The notes beneath the pieces are model-generated. The model was not told the DNA's origin, did no database searches, and worked only from the letters and a program-made list of their open reading frames with translations. The position numbers and the translations under genes are program-made. A stretch of 64,000 nt of DNA from an uncultured Tenacibaculum sp. (GTDB lineage Bacteria > Bacteroidota > Bacteroidia > Flavobacteriales > Flavobacteriaceae): assembly GCF_947499065.1 (NCBI RefSeq), contig NZ_CANMMT010000014.1:1-64000 (forward strand), given 5' to 3'. Position 1 is the stretch's first letter. Each line of letters starts with the position of its first letter. Positions 54,826-63,744 of this stretch are shown here, in pieces.

Positions 54826-55921
54826 AATTCTTTATTTTATTTACAATCTTTTTTGCAGAGTTTTCCTTGTAATATATGTTTTCACCACTGTAAACACCTA
54901 GATTTAAACTCTTATTAGATGCTTCTATAATATCTTTGTGATTAAATTTTGAATTGATAACATTATTACTCTGTGCTCTACCTTTTTGTCTATTACCTAC
55001 ATTTACAACGTATTTATTAAAAGAAGCAGCTTCAATAATACCACTTGATGTATTTCCTAATAAAAAACTTGCATAGAACATTGCTGAAAAATAATTTTCT
55101 TTCCCAAAATTCTCTATTAGAAAGACATTATTATTGTTTTTCTCTAATAAATACAATTGATCTCGATAAATTGTCCCCATTGTATCTGCATTAGGCATCG
55201 TTATAACAAGGTTTATTTCTTTTGATATTTCTTCTAATGCTTTTCGCATTTCCAATGCATATTGCTCATTTTTTTTAAAAGCATTCGTTTCTGGATGGAA
55301 TGTTATAAGACAAAAAGGTTCATCTTTTATATTAAACCTATAAAATAATTCTTCCTTTTTTATTGGTTTGAAGTTTTTTATATTTGATAAACTTAGTGCT
55401 CCAACGTTAAAAATATTTTCATCACACTCTATCAATTCTTCAACTCTATATTTATACGCTTTAGTGGATGTAAAATGTAATAATGAGCTTAGTGATATTT
55501 GGTGTCTATATATATTATCTATTGCCCCTAATGTTGTTTCTCCTCCATGTATATGACTAAATTTAACATTAAAAGGTATACCAGCTTGTACAGCCGCTGC
55601 CATTTCAAATCTATCACCCAAGCAAAAAACTAAATTATAATTATTTAAACTCCAAAAATCTGCGAATTTAAGTACTGTTAAACCAAAAGAAGTAGCTATT
55701 GAAACCTCATCATCACCTTGAATTAAAGAACCAATCTTGTGTACTTTTATACCGCTATATAACTTATTAATATTATCTAATGTATAGCCATAAAATTTAG
55801 ATAAATGAGTTCCAAAAGCAATTATTTCTATTTGAAAACTATTATCCTTGATTAATTCATCTATTAATGGTTGATAAATTCCAAAATCTGCTCTTGAACT
55901 AGTTAAAACACCTACTCTCAT
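54812..55921 (-). CDS. legG: Hydrolysing nucleotide-sugar 2-epimerase (LegG/NeuC)
   Basis: This 369-residue GT-B-fold enzyme has VLTSSRADFGIYQPL, LGDRFEMAAAVQAG, IHGGETTLGAIDN and LGNTSSGIIEAA. These are the hydrolysing UDP/GDP-sugar 2-epimerase signatures of NeuC and LegG. It would release 2,4-diacetamido-2,4,6-trideoxymannose for condensation with phosphoenolpyruvate by LegI. Its start overlaps the LegI stop by 4 nt, so translation is coupled. Confidence 0.93.
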   Translation of the reverse strand: MRVGVLTSSRADFGIYQPLIDELIKDNSFQIEIIAFGTHLSKFYGYTLDNINKLYSGIKVHKIGSLIQGDDEVSIATSFGLTVLKFADFWSLNNYNLVFCLGDRFEMAAAVQAGIPFNVKFSHIHGGETTLGAIDNIYRHQISLSSLLHFTSTKAYKYRVEELIECDENIFNVGALSLSNIKNFKPIKKEELFYRFNIKDEPFCLITFHPETNAFKKNEQYALEMRKALEEISKEINLVITMPNADTMGTIYRDQLYLLEKNNNNVFLIENFGKENYFSAMFYASFLLGNTSSGIIEAASFNKYVVNVGNRQKGRAQSNNVINSKFNHKDIIEASNKSLNLGVYSGENIYYKENSAKKIVNKIKNYEKL

Positions 55922-56940
55922 ATTAAATCATTCCATGTTATTTTATGAAACTCATCTAAATCTGCATTAGCTTTTTTGCCTACTACCTCATTCCATCTCA
56001 TTGTCGAAATACCATCACCTGGTCTCAGGGAAATAATATCTTCCTCTTTTATTACCTCTCCCTTTTCTATCTTATTTTTTATATGGATACTTTTTCTTGC
56101 TATACTTCTATTTTTACTTTCACTTTCGCTTGGTTTTTTAATCCCATTACCAGACATCGCTTTTTCAATATTTCTAATAGCTGACACCATATTTTTTAGC
56201 TCTAAGGGTTCCAATGAAGCCCTATGATCTGGCCCCGGTAAGTTCCTATCTAAAGTAAAATGCTTTTCAATCACAGAAGCTCCTAAAGCCACTGCAGCTA
56301 TAGGCACTTCAATTCCTAACGTATGATCTGAATAACCTACTTTTACACCAAATGCATTCTCGATAGTTTTCATTGCCTTTAAATTAACATCTTTCATTGG
56401 TGTTGGGTATTCTGTATTACAATGTAGAACGGTAATTTTAGAACGTGGCACTCCATTTTCAATAATAACATTAATAGCTTGCTCAATTTCAGACAAATTA
56501 CACATACCTGTAGAAATGATAACTGGCTTTTGTTTTTGAGCAATAGATTTTAAATATGGATAATTGGTAATTTCACCACTAGGTATTTTAAATAACGGTA
56601 ATTCTAAACTATCCAAGTAGCTAACACCTTCAGTATCGAAAGCGGTAGAAAAAAACTCTATCCCTTTTTCTCTACAATATTTTATTAACTCAATATGGTC
56701 TTCATGACTTAATTCTAATTTCTTAAGCATTTCATATTGAGTTGTCTCAGCCTCTTTCGTATTATTTATCTGATAATCCGCTTTTTTAGCCTTCTTACTA
56801 ACTATGCTATCTGCTTTAAAAGTCTGAAATTTAACTAAGTCAACTTTTGCTTCAACTGCAACATCTATAAGTTTTTTTGCGAGTTCAATACTACCATTAT
56901 GGTTTACTCCAGCTTCAGCTATTATTAATGTTCTCTTCAT
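55918..56940 (-). CDS. legI: Legionaminic acid synthase (NeuB family)
   Basis: This 340-residue enzyme condenses phosphoenolpyruvate with a 6-deoxy-mannosamine sugar. It has IAEAGVNHNGSIELAKKLI, LVKFQTFK, SGMCNLSEIEQAI-like ISTGMCNLSE, LHCNTEYPTPM, GYSDHT and GPDHRASLEP. A C-terminal antifreeze-like SAF domain (KIEKGEVIKEEDIISLRPG) completes the family architecture. Adjacent LegB, LegC and LegG support a legionaminate rather than a sialate substrate. Confidence 0.94.
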   Translation of the reverse strand: MKRTLIIAEAGVNHNGSIELAKKLIDVAVEAKVDLVKFQTFKADSIVSKKAKKADYQINNTKEAETTQYEMLKKLELSHEDHIELIKYCREKGIEFFSTAFDTEGVSYLDSLELPLFKIPSGEITNYPYLKSIAQKQKPVIISTGMCNLSEIEQAINVIIENGVPRSKITVLHCNTEYPTPMKDVNLKAMKTIENAFGVKVGYSDHTLGIEVPIAAVALGASVIEKHFTLDRNLPGPDHRASLEPLELKNMVSAIRNIEKAMSGNGIKKPSESESKNRSIARKSIHIKNKIEKGEVIKEEDIISLRPGDGISTMRWNEVVGKKANADLDEFHKITWNDLI

Positions 56941-57521
56941 TTTTTTATAAATTCTCCAGCACTAATTATACTATTTTCTTTAACTGTTATTCCGTTTGAT
57001 ATAGTTGCATTACTTCCTATAAATGTCCCTCCTCTTACAATAGAATCGCCATTAACAACAGCACATGTTGATATATGACAATATTCTTCAATAAGAACTC
57101 CATGTTCTATATTTGCCTTTGTATTAATAATACAATGTTTTTTAATTTTTGCTCCAGAGTTAACTATAGCATCGTGCATTACAACAGTACCTTTTCCTAT
57201 ATGAGAATGTCTTGACACATACGCTCTTGGAGAAATTACTGTTGCAATTTGTGCGCCATAACTCTGTAACTTTTCCGAAATTTTTTTTCTAATTTGATAT
57301 GACTTTATCTGTCCTACTGTTATTAAAAAGAAAGCTCCTTCCTTTACTAAACCTTCAATTAAATCATCTGTTCCTAAAATCGGATATCCTAAAACATTAT
57401 TTTTTTCGGTACTAGATTCTAAAACTCCTTTAATTGTATATTTATTCTCATGTTCTATAACATCAATAACGGACATACAATGCCCACCTCCTCCTATTAA
57501 AACAATTTCAGGCTTACTCAT
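56937..57521 (-). CDS. NeuD/PglD-like sugar N- or O-acetyltransferase
   Basis: This approximately 194-residue protein starts MSKPEIVLIGGGGHCMS; a Met four codons earlier (57533) overlaps LegC by 20 nt and is less likely. It has a small nucleotide-sugar-binding N-terminus and a left-handed beta-helix of hexapeptide repeats (GKGTVVMHDAIVNSGAKI, GSNATISNGITV). In the Leg operon it could be the 4-N-acetyltransferase (LegH role) by analogy with PglD, or an O-acetyltransferase like NeuD. It overlaps LegI by 4 nt. Confidence 0.85.
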   Translation of the reverse strand: MSKPEIVLIGGGGHCMSVIDVIEHENKYTIKGVLESSTEKNNVLGYPILGTDDLIEGLVKEGAFFLITVGQIKSYQIRKKISEKLQSYGAQIATVISPRAYVSRHSHIGKGTVVMHDAIVNSGAKIKKHCIINTKANIEHGVLIEEYCHISTCAVVNGDSIVRGGTFIGSNATISNGITVKENSIISAGEFIKK

Positions 57522-58671
57522 TAATTCTAACACTGCTTGGTATATTTACTACCCTTTCTTCTAACCATTCTGAGTTTTTAAGATCTCCTTTTATGTTTTT
57601 TTCAAACATAGGAAGTTTATTCATTAATTGCCATATAGGTCTTGTCATCACTCCAGATTCATTACTCTTACTGAGAAACAAATCCCTCTCTTCCTTATCC
57701 TTTAAAACAATTGCATTTAACCAAAAATTACATTTCTCGTCTTTTCTTTCGTCAAAAAACTCTATTGAATTTTGCTTAAAAAACATAGAATATTTTTCTG
57801 CTAATTCTCTTTTGTTTTCAAGAAAATAATCTAACCTTTCTAGTTGAGCTAATCCTAAAGCTGCATTAATGTTTGGCATTCTATAATTAAACCCTATGTC
57901 ATCATGAACATATTCCCACTTATGAGGAACTTTAGCTTGAGTTGATAAATGTTTTGCTTTATTAGCTAAAGCTGTATCATTTGTCAAGATTATACCCCCA
58001 CCTCCAGTAGTCATTATTTTATTTCCATTAAAAGAAATTGCGGACACTCTACCGAAAGTACCTAAATGTTTTCCTTTATATACACTTCCCATACCTTCTG
58101 CCGCATCTTCAACTAATTCTATATTATATTCTTTACAAACAATAGCTATCTCTTCTATCCTACATGCATGACCAAAGGTATGCATTGGCATACATGCTTT
58201 TATCCTATTATTAGTTATTTTATTATAACATTCTCCATTTCTTAATTCTGCATTCTCTTTTAAGAATTCTTTCAATGCTTTAGGAGACATTCCCATTGTA
58301 TCTACATCAACATCTACAAAAACTGGATTAGCATTAGCGTAAACAATAGCATTAGTTGTAGCTATAAACGTAAGCGGTTGAGTAATAACCTCATCTCCTA
58401 GCTTTACTCCTGCTAGCAATAGAGAAAGATGTAATGCATTAGTACCATTCACACATACAATTGCATGCTTTGCTCCTGTATATCCTGCTACTTTAGTTTC
58501 AAATAAATCTACAAATTTCCCAACACTAGAAACAAAAGTAGAGTCAATACATTCATTTAAATATTTTTTTTCATTTCCTTTTAAATTTGGAATATGTAAT
58601 GGTATAAATTCATCATTCTTAGAATTGAATACTTCTCGAATGAAACTTAAAGTTTTATTTATTTGCAACAT
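57514..58671 (-). CDS. legC: LegC-like PLP-dependent sugar aminotransferase
   Basis: This 385-residue DegT/DnrJ/EryC1-family enzyme keeps the PLP lysine in ISFNGNKIMTTGGGG, in contrast to the ColD-like protein at 62584. GTNALHLSLLLAG, HTFGHA and ELVEDAAEGMGSVYKG are further signatures. It aminates C4 of the 4-keto-6-deoxy sugar made by LegB. It begins 9 nt after the LegB stop, in the same operon. Confidence 0.92.
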   Translation of the reverse strand: MLQINKTLSFIREVFNSKNDEFIPLHIPNLKGNEKKYLNECIDSTFVSSVGKFVDLFETKVAGYTGAKHAIVCVNGTNALHLSLLLAGVKLGDEVITQPLTFIATTNAIVYANANPVFVDVDVDTMGMSPKALKEFLKENAELRNGECYNKITNNRIKACMPMHTFGHACRIEEIAIVCKEYNIELVEDAAEGMGSVYKGKHLGTFGRVSAISFNGNKIMTTGGGGIILTNDTALANKAKHLSTQAKVPHKWEYVHDDIGFNYRMPNINAALGLAQLERLDYFLENKRELAEKYSMFFKQNSIEFFDERKDEKCNFWLNAIVLKDKEERDLFLSKSNESGVMTRPIWQLMNKLPMFEKNIKGDLKNSEWLEERVVNIPSSVRINE

Positions 58672-58680
58672 CTCTATTAT

Positions 58681-59868
58681 TTACATTTTAGAATCTAGAT
58701 ATATCCCCACTTCTTTGTGTCCAAAATTTGGAATCATTTTATGAAATAACATTACAATTTCTTCTTTAGTCCATGATTTATTTTTACGTAAATTTTCTAT
58801 GGTATCTAAAAAATAAGTCAGCTTTTCTTTATCAAAGTTTGGTTCATTTTTCACCACTCCAAGATTATAATGCTTATCTAAATCCAAAACTTCTTTTTCT
58901 GTAAAAAATTCTTCAAAACTTTTTTCTCCTGTAGTATTACTTTCAGCAAATAAACAAGGCCATTCTCCTTTTCTTTCCAAATTATTTATTGTATTTCTTG
59001 CTTCTTCTTCAGTATCAACCTTATGAGGTACAAATCCCTTTTCTTTTAGAAATTTTTCTGCAATTTCAGAAAAGGTAATTAGATGTAAACCTTGATCTAG
59101 TTTAGGAAAATATATATCTCTATTTTCTCCAAAAACACAAGACATTAAGCACAACTCACCTGACTCCTGAGGAACTACAAAGTATCTTTTAATATCAGAA
59201 GGTGCTGCTATTGGTTGTTTCTTCTTTATTCTTTGCTCAAATCCATGTAATAACGATCCATCTGAAAAAGCGACATTAGCAAATCTTGCTGTAGAAATAT
59301 TTATACTTTTACTTTTCTCCATTAAAAACATTTCCATAATACGTTTAGACCCTCCCATCATATTAACAGGGTTCGCTGCTTTATCTGTAGAAACACAAAA
59401 ATATTTCTTAGCATTCATTTCTATTGATTGTTCAATAGTTTTAATTGTATTTAGAATATTTACCTTTATCATTCTCATCAAAGTAAAAGGATCTTTTTCA
59501 CTTCTTACATGTTTTAATGCAGATAAATTAAGAACATAATCATAACCTTCTCCTTTTTCTATAAAAGCATCGTACTCTAATGACCCTATATCTAGTGCAA
59601 AAGTTCTGAAATCACCTTTAATATAACCAAAAGAGCTTCTGATATCTCTTACTAATTCCACTAAATTATTTTCACTTATATCTACAACATGTAATCGTTT
59701 AGGATTTCTTTTAAAAATCTCTTTTGTTACCGCTTGACCAATTGTTCCTGCTCCACCTAAAACTAAAAAGCTTGAATTAGAAACTTCACTAAGCAACTCT
59801 TTTTCATTAACTCTAATATCTTTATCAAAGAGAAGTTCTTTCCTATTAATTAATTTTAAATAATCCAT
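58681..59868 (-). CDS. legB: LegB-like nucleotide-sugar 4,6-dehydratase
   Basis: This 395-residue SDR has VLGGAGTIGQAVTKEIF at about 35-51, SALKHVRSEKDPF and CVSTDKAANPVNMMGGSKRI, and GELCLMSCVFGENRDIYFP. This length and the TDKAANPVN segment match LegB, the first dedicated enzyme of the legionaminic pathway (GDP- or UDP-linked GlcNAc 4,6-dehydration). It heads the Leg run of nine genes ending with the PtmA-like gene. A promoter about 350 nt upstream is predicted. Confidence 0.92.
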   Translation of the reverse strand: MDYLKLINRKELLFDKDIRVNEKELLSEVSNSSFLVLGGAGTIGQAVTKEIFKRNPKRLHVVDISENNLVELVRDIRSSFGYIKGDFRTFALDIGSLEYDAFIEKGEGYDYVLNLSALKHVRSEKDPFTLMRMIKVNILNTIKTIEQSIEMNAKKYFCVSTDKAANPVNMMGGSKRIMEMFLMEKSKSINISTARFANVAFSDGSLLHGFEQRIKKKQPIAAPSDIKRYFVVPQESGELCLMSCVFGENRDIYFPKLDQGLHLITFSEIAEKFLKEKGFVPHKVDTEEEARNTINNLERKGEWPCLFAESNTTGEKSFEEFFTEKEVLDLDKHYNLGVVKNEPNFDKEKLTYFLDTIENLRKNKSWTKEEIVMLFHKMIPNFGHKEVGIYLDSKM

Positions 59869-60080
59869 ATTTTTTCTCTATTCTATATTACTCAATTCTT
59901 TCTAACTTCAAAGAATATTTAATATTGTTTTTATTTTAGTAAAATATTATAAATCATTTTCTATTTAAATCCTCGTTTTTTAAAAAAAATCTATTTTCTT
60001 CACAAGAAAACATTTAATTAAAAACTGTTTTAAACGTCTTTGATTTTACTCTAATTTAATGATTCTAATCTTATTTTTTA

Positions 60081-60197
60081 TCAAACTTGTTGTAGACCAC
60101 AAACAAAACATTTATTCAAATATTCTGTTTTCTCAATAGCTCTAACACGTCTTATTTGCAGTATATTAAAGGCTTTTAACGTGGTTTTTACTTTCAT
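60081..60197 (-). CDS. Possible 38-codon small ORF in the legB leader
   Basis: The frame starts ATG at 60197, 19 nt after the TATATTTG element, and ends TGA at 60081. The peptide is basic (MKVKTTLKAFNILQIRRVRA) and ends with two cysteines in CFVCGLQQV. It resembles no family known to me. It may be a leader peptide, the 5' remnant of a lost gene, or chance. Confidence 0.25.
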   Translation of the reverse strand: MKVKTTLKAFNILQIRRVRAIEKTEYLNKCFVCGLQQV

Positions 60198-60215
60198 TTT
60201 CTCTTTTTTCGTTTG

Positions 60216-60223
60216 CAAATATA
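60216..60223 (-). promoter_or_regulatory. Promoter -7 element for the legionaminic acid operon
   Basis: TATATTTG on the minus strand matches the Bacteroidota consensus. The -33 position falls in the last codons of the WbpB-like gene and is only T-rich. It is the only good candidate in the 364-bp gap. Confidence 0.55.
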
Positions 60224-60232
60224 CCTATTCTT

Positions 60233-61165
60233 TTATAACAGGAAATGTTTTTCTCCATAATTCACTATTTCCTTATTTCTTATATCATGTACTATTTGAA
60301 TAGAAGGTTTTGCATCAATCAAACCAAAACCATTTCCTTTCAAAATTTCTTTATAACTATCTGTATGTAATTCTGTAAAACCTCCACTAAACTCTATTTC
60401 TTCTCCATCTACAGTGATTGAACGATATGTTCTTTGTCCTTTTTCTCTTACTTCTTTTGGGAGCGATTTTTCATTTATTGACAAAAACCAACGTACTCTT
60501 GCTTTTTTAAATTCTAAGTATCCAGCTGCTTTATCTTTTTCTCTAAGATGTACTATATTATCCTGTATTTCTCCAAAAACCCAAGACAACATATCATAAA
60601 AATGAATCCCAATATTAGTAGCTATTCCTCCTGATTTACTTTGATCACCTTTCCAAGATACATCATACCAATTACCTCTTGAGGTTATATATGTTAAATC
60701 TACATCATTTTTTTCTTTCTTAGTAGAAGCTTGAATTTTTCTTTTTAACTCAATAATACTTGGATGCAACCTTAACTGAAGAATTGTATTTATCTTATTT
60801 CCAGATTCTTTCTCTATCGCTTCTAATGCATCTACATTCCACGGATTTAAAACTAATGGTTTTTCACAAATAGCATCTGCTCCTCTTCTCAAAGCCATTC
60901 GTATATGAGAATCATGTAAGTAATTTGGTGTACAAATACTCACATAATCCAATTGAACATCTTGTTGACGTTTTATTTTTTCAATATGACGATCAAATCT
61001 CTCAAACTCAACAAAAAAATCAGCATTTGGGAAATAGCTATCCATAACACCTACACTATCAAATTTATCAAGTGCAGCTATTAAATTATTATTAGTATCT
61101 TTTATCGCCTTTAAATGACGTGGAGCTATATAACCAGCAGCTCCTATTAAAGCAAAGTTTTTCAT
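60233..61165 (-). CDS. wbpB: WbpB/WlbA-type UDP-GlcNAc-uronate 3-dehydrogenase
   Basis: This 310-residue Gfo/Idh/MocA enzyme begins KNFALIGAAGYIAPRHLKAI and has ICTPNYLHDSHIRMALRRG, CEKPLVLNPWNVDALEAIE and QLRLHPSI. These segments are characteristic of WbpB/WlbA, which oxidises C3 of UDP-GlcNAcA on the way to UDP-GlcNAc(3NAc)A. It overlaps the 6-dehydrogenase gene by 1 nt. The usual partners WbpE (aminotransferase) and WbpD (acetyltransferase) are not in the window. Confidence 0.88.
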   Translation of the reverse strand: MKNFALIGAAGYIAPRHLKAIKDTNNNLIAALDKFDSVGVMDSYFPNADFFVEFERFDRHIEKIKRQQDVQLDYVSICTPNYLHDSHIRMALRRGADAICEKPLVLNPWNVDALEAIEKESGNKINTILQLRLHPSIIELKRKIQASTKKEKNDVDLTYITSRGNWYDVSWKGDQSKSGGIATNIGIHFYDMLSWVFGEIQDNIVHLREKDKAAGYLEFKKARVRWFLSINEKSLPKEVREKGQRTYRSITVDGEEIEFSGGFTELHTDSYKEILKGNGFGLIDAKPSIQIVHDIRNKEIVNYGEKHFLL

Positions 61166-62451
61166 TATAAAGTTCTATCTATTAATTCTTGAGAGAAAAA
61201 ACCTTTCACATCATAAACTACAGCATCCTTCTTTTTCAATCTCTCTAAATCTATTTCTTTAAATTCATTATGAGATACTGCTAAAACAACTGCATCATAT
61301 TTTTCTCCATAAAGATCTTCTTCTAATTGAAGATCATATTCTATTTGTACTTCTTCTTTTTTAGCCCATGGATCATAAACATTTACGTTTACACCATAAT
61401 CTTTAAGTGCATGACACACATCTATCACTTTGGTATTTCTTATATCTGGGCAATTTTCTTTAAAAGTAATTCCCAAAATTAAAACCTCTGCATTTTTCAC
61501 TTTTACATCTTCTGAAATCATCAATTTTACAACTTCTGAAGCTACATGACTCCCCATACTATCATTTAATCTTCTTCCGGATAGTATTATTTCTGGATAA
61601 TAACCAAATTGTTGCGCTTTTTGAGCTAAATAAAATGGATCAACACCAATACAATGTCCTCCTACTAAACCTGGTTTGAATGGCAAAAAATTCCATTTTG
61701 TAGCTGCAGCCTCCAACACTTCACTTGTATTAATGTTCATTAAATTGAAAATCTTAGCAAGTTCATTAACAAAAGCTATATTTATATCTCTTTGACAATT
61801 TTCTATAATTTTAGATGCTTCTGCTACTTTTATTGATGAAGCCATATGTGTTCCTGCATTAATAACTGACTTATACAAGTTATCAACTTTCAATGCTGTT
61901 TCTTGAGTAGAACCTGAAGTAACTTTCAAAATATTCTCCACAGTTCTAATTTTATCTCCAGGACTTATTCTTTCTGGTGAATACCCTACGTAAAAACCTT
62001 CATTAAACTTTAACCCTGAAACACTCTCTAATACTGGCACACAATCTTCTTCAGTAGCACCTGGATATACAGTTGATTCATAAACAACAACATTTCCTTT
62101 ATTCAGAACATTACCAATTGTTTTACTCGCATTTAGAAGAGGAATTAAAATAGGCTGGTTATTTTTATCTACAGATGTTGGAACAGTTACTATATAAAAA
62201 TCACAACTTTCAATATCTTTTTCATTTGTAGTAACAAACAAGCCTTTCTTTCTTTTTGAATTGTTTGATACTAATACAGATTTTAGCAAATTATTATCTA
62301 CCTCTAATGTTACATCTATACCTAATCTTAACTCTTCAACTCTTTTTGCCTTTATATCAAAACCTACTACAGAATATTTTTCTGCAAATAACCTTGCCAA
62401 TGGCAAACCGACATAACCTAATCCAATAATTGCAATCTTTGGTGCACTCAT
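61165..62451 (-). CDS. wbpA: UDP-N-acetylglucosamine 6-dehydrogenase (WbpA/TviB-like)
   Basis: This 428-residue UDP-sugar dehydrogenase has the NAD motif IIGLGYVGLPLARLF, YVGYSPERISPGD, and GLVGGHCIGVDPFYL with the catalytic Cys. The length and the PFYLAQKAQQ segment place it in the UDP-HexNAc dehydrogenase group rather than UDP-glucose dehydrogenase. Its product UDP-GlcNAcA is the substrate of the WbpB-like enzyme encoded immediately downstream. Confidence 0.93.
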   Translation of the reverse strand: MSAPKIAIIGLGYVGLPLARLFAEKYSVVGFDIKAKRVEELRLGIDVTLEVDNNLLKSVLVSNNSKRKKGLFVTTNEKDIESCDFYIVTVPTSVDKNNQPILIPLLNASKTIGNVLNKGNVVVYESTVYPGATEEDCVPVLESVSGLKFNEGFYVGYSPERISPGDKIRTVENILKVTSGSTQETALKVDNLYKSVINAGTHMASSIKVAEASKIIENCQRDINIAFVNELAKIFNLMNINTSEVLEAAATKWNFLPFKPGLVGGHCIGVDPFYLAQKAQQFGYYPEIILSGRRLNDSMGSHVASEVVKLMISEDVKVKNAEVLILGITFKENCPDIRNTKVIDVCHALKDYGVNVNVYDPWAKKEEVQIEYDLQLEEDLYGEKYDAVVLAVSHNEFKEIDLERLKKKDAVVYDVKGFFSQELIDRTL

Positions 62452-62583
62452 CTCTTACTCCTAACTAAATACCTTATAAAATAGCTTACGAAATTACAAA
62501 AAACATTATTAACTAATTGTTACAAAACAAAAAAGTCTTTACCTATTTACGATAAAGACTTTTGTATATACTTTTGATTTATA
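62452..62583. other. Gap between wbpA-like and colD-like genes
   Basis: It holds the colD terminator and a weak minus-strand -7 candidate TAATTTCG at 62489-62496, 37 nt before the wbpA ATG, without a good -33 element. This supports a transcription-unit boundary here. Confidence 0.5.
62528..62563 (-). terminator. Terminator after the colD-like gene
   Basis: Stem AAAAGTCTTTA (62531-62541) pairs with TAAAGACTTTT (62553-62563) around an 11-nt loop. On the minus strand it is followed by a T-rich run into 62520s, so it ends the colD unit before wbpA. Confidence 0.75.
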
Positions 62584-63744
62584 TTATTTCAAAATATCAA
62601 ATAGATATTGAATTTCTTCCTTAATCAAAACCTGTTGATTTCCTACAAATAAACCATTCTCATGTAAATACTTTGCATTTTTTAATTCTCCATGAATTTC
62701 ATAATCAAAATACTTCATTACTTCATTTTGTGTAAAGTCACCTGTAACAATTGGCCTACATTCTATCCCATTATCAAATAACTTAGCTACCACTTCTTTT
62801 CTACTCAAATTTGACTCTGGCTTAATTATTAATGAAAACCCAAACCAAGAACTTTTACTTATCTCTTTTTGTATTATAAAATCTTTATGTTCTTTAAACA
62901 ACTCAACAAAGAAACTTGCATTTTCTCTTCTGTTTTCAATAAAAGAAGGTAATTTTTTTAATTGCTCAACACCTATAGCTCCACTCATTTCTAACGGTCT
63001 TACATTATATCCAGGAAGCACAAACCTAAACGATTCTTCAAACCAATCATCGCTTTTATCAGACACTAAATTGTTTTTAGGTAAATTTCTTGTCCAACCA
63101 TGGGCCCTTATCGATAATAATATATGATACAACTCCTCATCATCTGTTGTTACAAAACCTCCTTCCATCGTAGCCATATGATGCGAGAAAAATGTAGAAA
63201 AAGTACCCATTATACCGAAAGTACCTGCTTGCTTACCTTTATAAGTAGCCCCCATTGACTCACAATTATCTTCTATCAAGAAAATATCTTTTCCTTCTAT
63301 AATACTATTAATCTTATCAAAATCATTTGGATTCCCTAATAGATTAACAATCATTATCATCTTGGTATTATCTGATATTGCCGACTCTAAAGCCTCTAAA
63401 TCATAATTTAAAGTTTCTAAATCTACATCTACAAACTTCAACTTTAAACCATATTGCTGTAAAGGAAAATATGTTGTAGACCATGATACTGCTGGAACTA
63501 TAACTTCATCTCCTCTTTTTAACTTTGGATTCTTAGTAAAAAAAAGAGCAGCTACTGCTAATAAATTAGCTGTAGACCCAGAACTTGTCATAACACAATA
63601 TTTAGAATCCAGATACTTTGAAAAATCATTTTCAAATTGCTTTACACTATCTCCCATAGTGTACATATCTTTATCTATTACCGATTGTATTGCGGCTAAT
63701 TCTTTTTCATCCCATGTAGAGGATGCTAACTTATACTGCTTCAT
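62584..63744 (-). CDS. ColD-like PLP-dependent sugar 3-dehydratase (Lys replaced by His)
   Basis: This approximately 386-residue protein starts MKQYKLASSTWDEKE; a Met nine codons upstream (63771) would overlap the previous gene by 41 nt. It belongs to the DegT/DnrJ/EryC1 fold, with SSGSTANLLAV, FLIEDNCESMGATYKG and RAHGWTRNLP. Where aminotransferases have the PLP-binding Lys, it has SHHMATMEGG, with His188-His189. A His here is the hallmark of ColD and RfbH-type 3-dehydratases, which remove the 3-hydroxyl instead of aminating. The likely reaction is on GDP-4-keto-6-deoxymannose toward GDP-colitose; the other 3,6-dideoxy routes cannot be excluded. Confidence 0.85.
   Translation of the reverse strand: MKQYKLASSTWDEKELAAIQSVIDKDMYTMGDSVKQFENDFSKYLDSKYCVMTSSGSTANLLAVAALFFTKNPKLKRGDEVIVPAVSWSTTYFPLQQYGLKLKFVDVDLETLNYDLEALESAISDNTKMIMIVNLLGNPNDFDKINSIIEGKDIFLIEDNCESMGATYKGKQAGTFGIMGTFSTFFSHHMATMEGGFVTTDDEELYHILLSIRAHGWTRNLPKNNLVSDKSDDWFEESFRFVLPGYNVRPLEMSGAIGVEQLKKLPSFIENRRENASFFVELFKEHKDFIIQKEISKSSWFGFSLIIKPESNLSRKEVVAKLFDNGIECRPIVTGDFTQNEVMKYFDYEIHGELKNAKYLHENGLFVGNQQVLIKEEIQYLFDILK

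Larger units (their letters stand above)
59869..60232. other. 364-bp gap between legB and the WbpB-like gene
   Basis: It is AT-rich with a minus-strand TATATTTG promoter element near its upstream edge and a possible 38-codon reading frame just after it. The remaining approximately 210 bp before legB shows no clear gene or terminator. If the promoter is used, the legB transcript has a leader of about 340 nt. Confidence 0.65.

Noticed and set aside
62584..63744. Ordinary sugar aminotransferase call
   Set aside because: The PLP-lysine is replaced by histidine at position 188, which points to a dehydratase.
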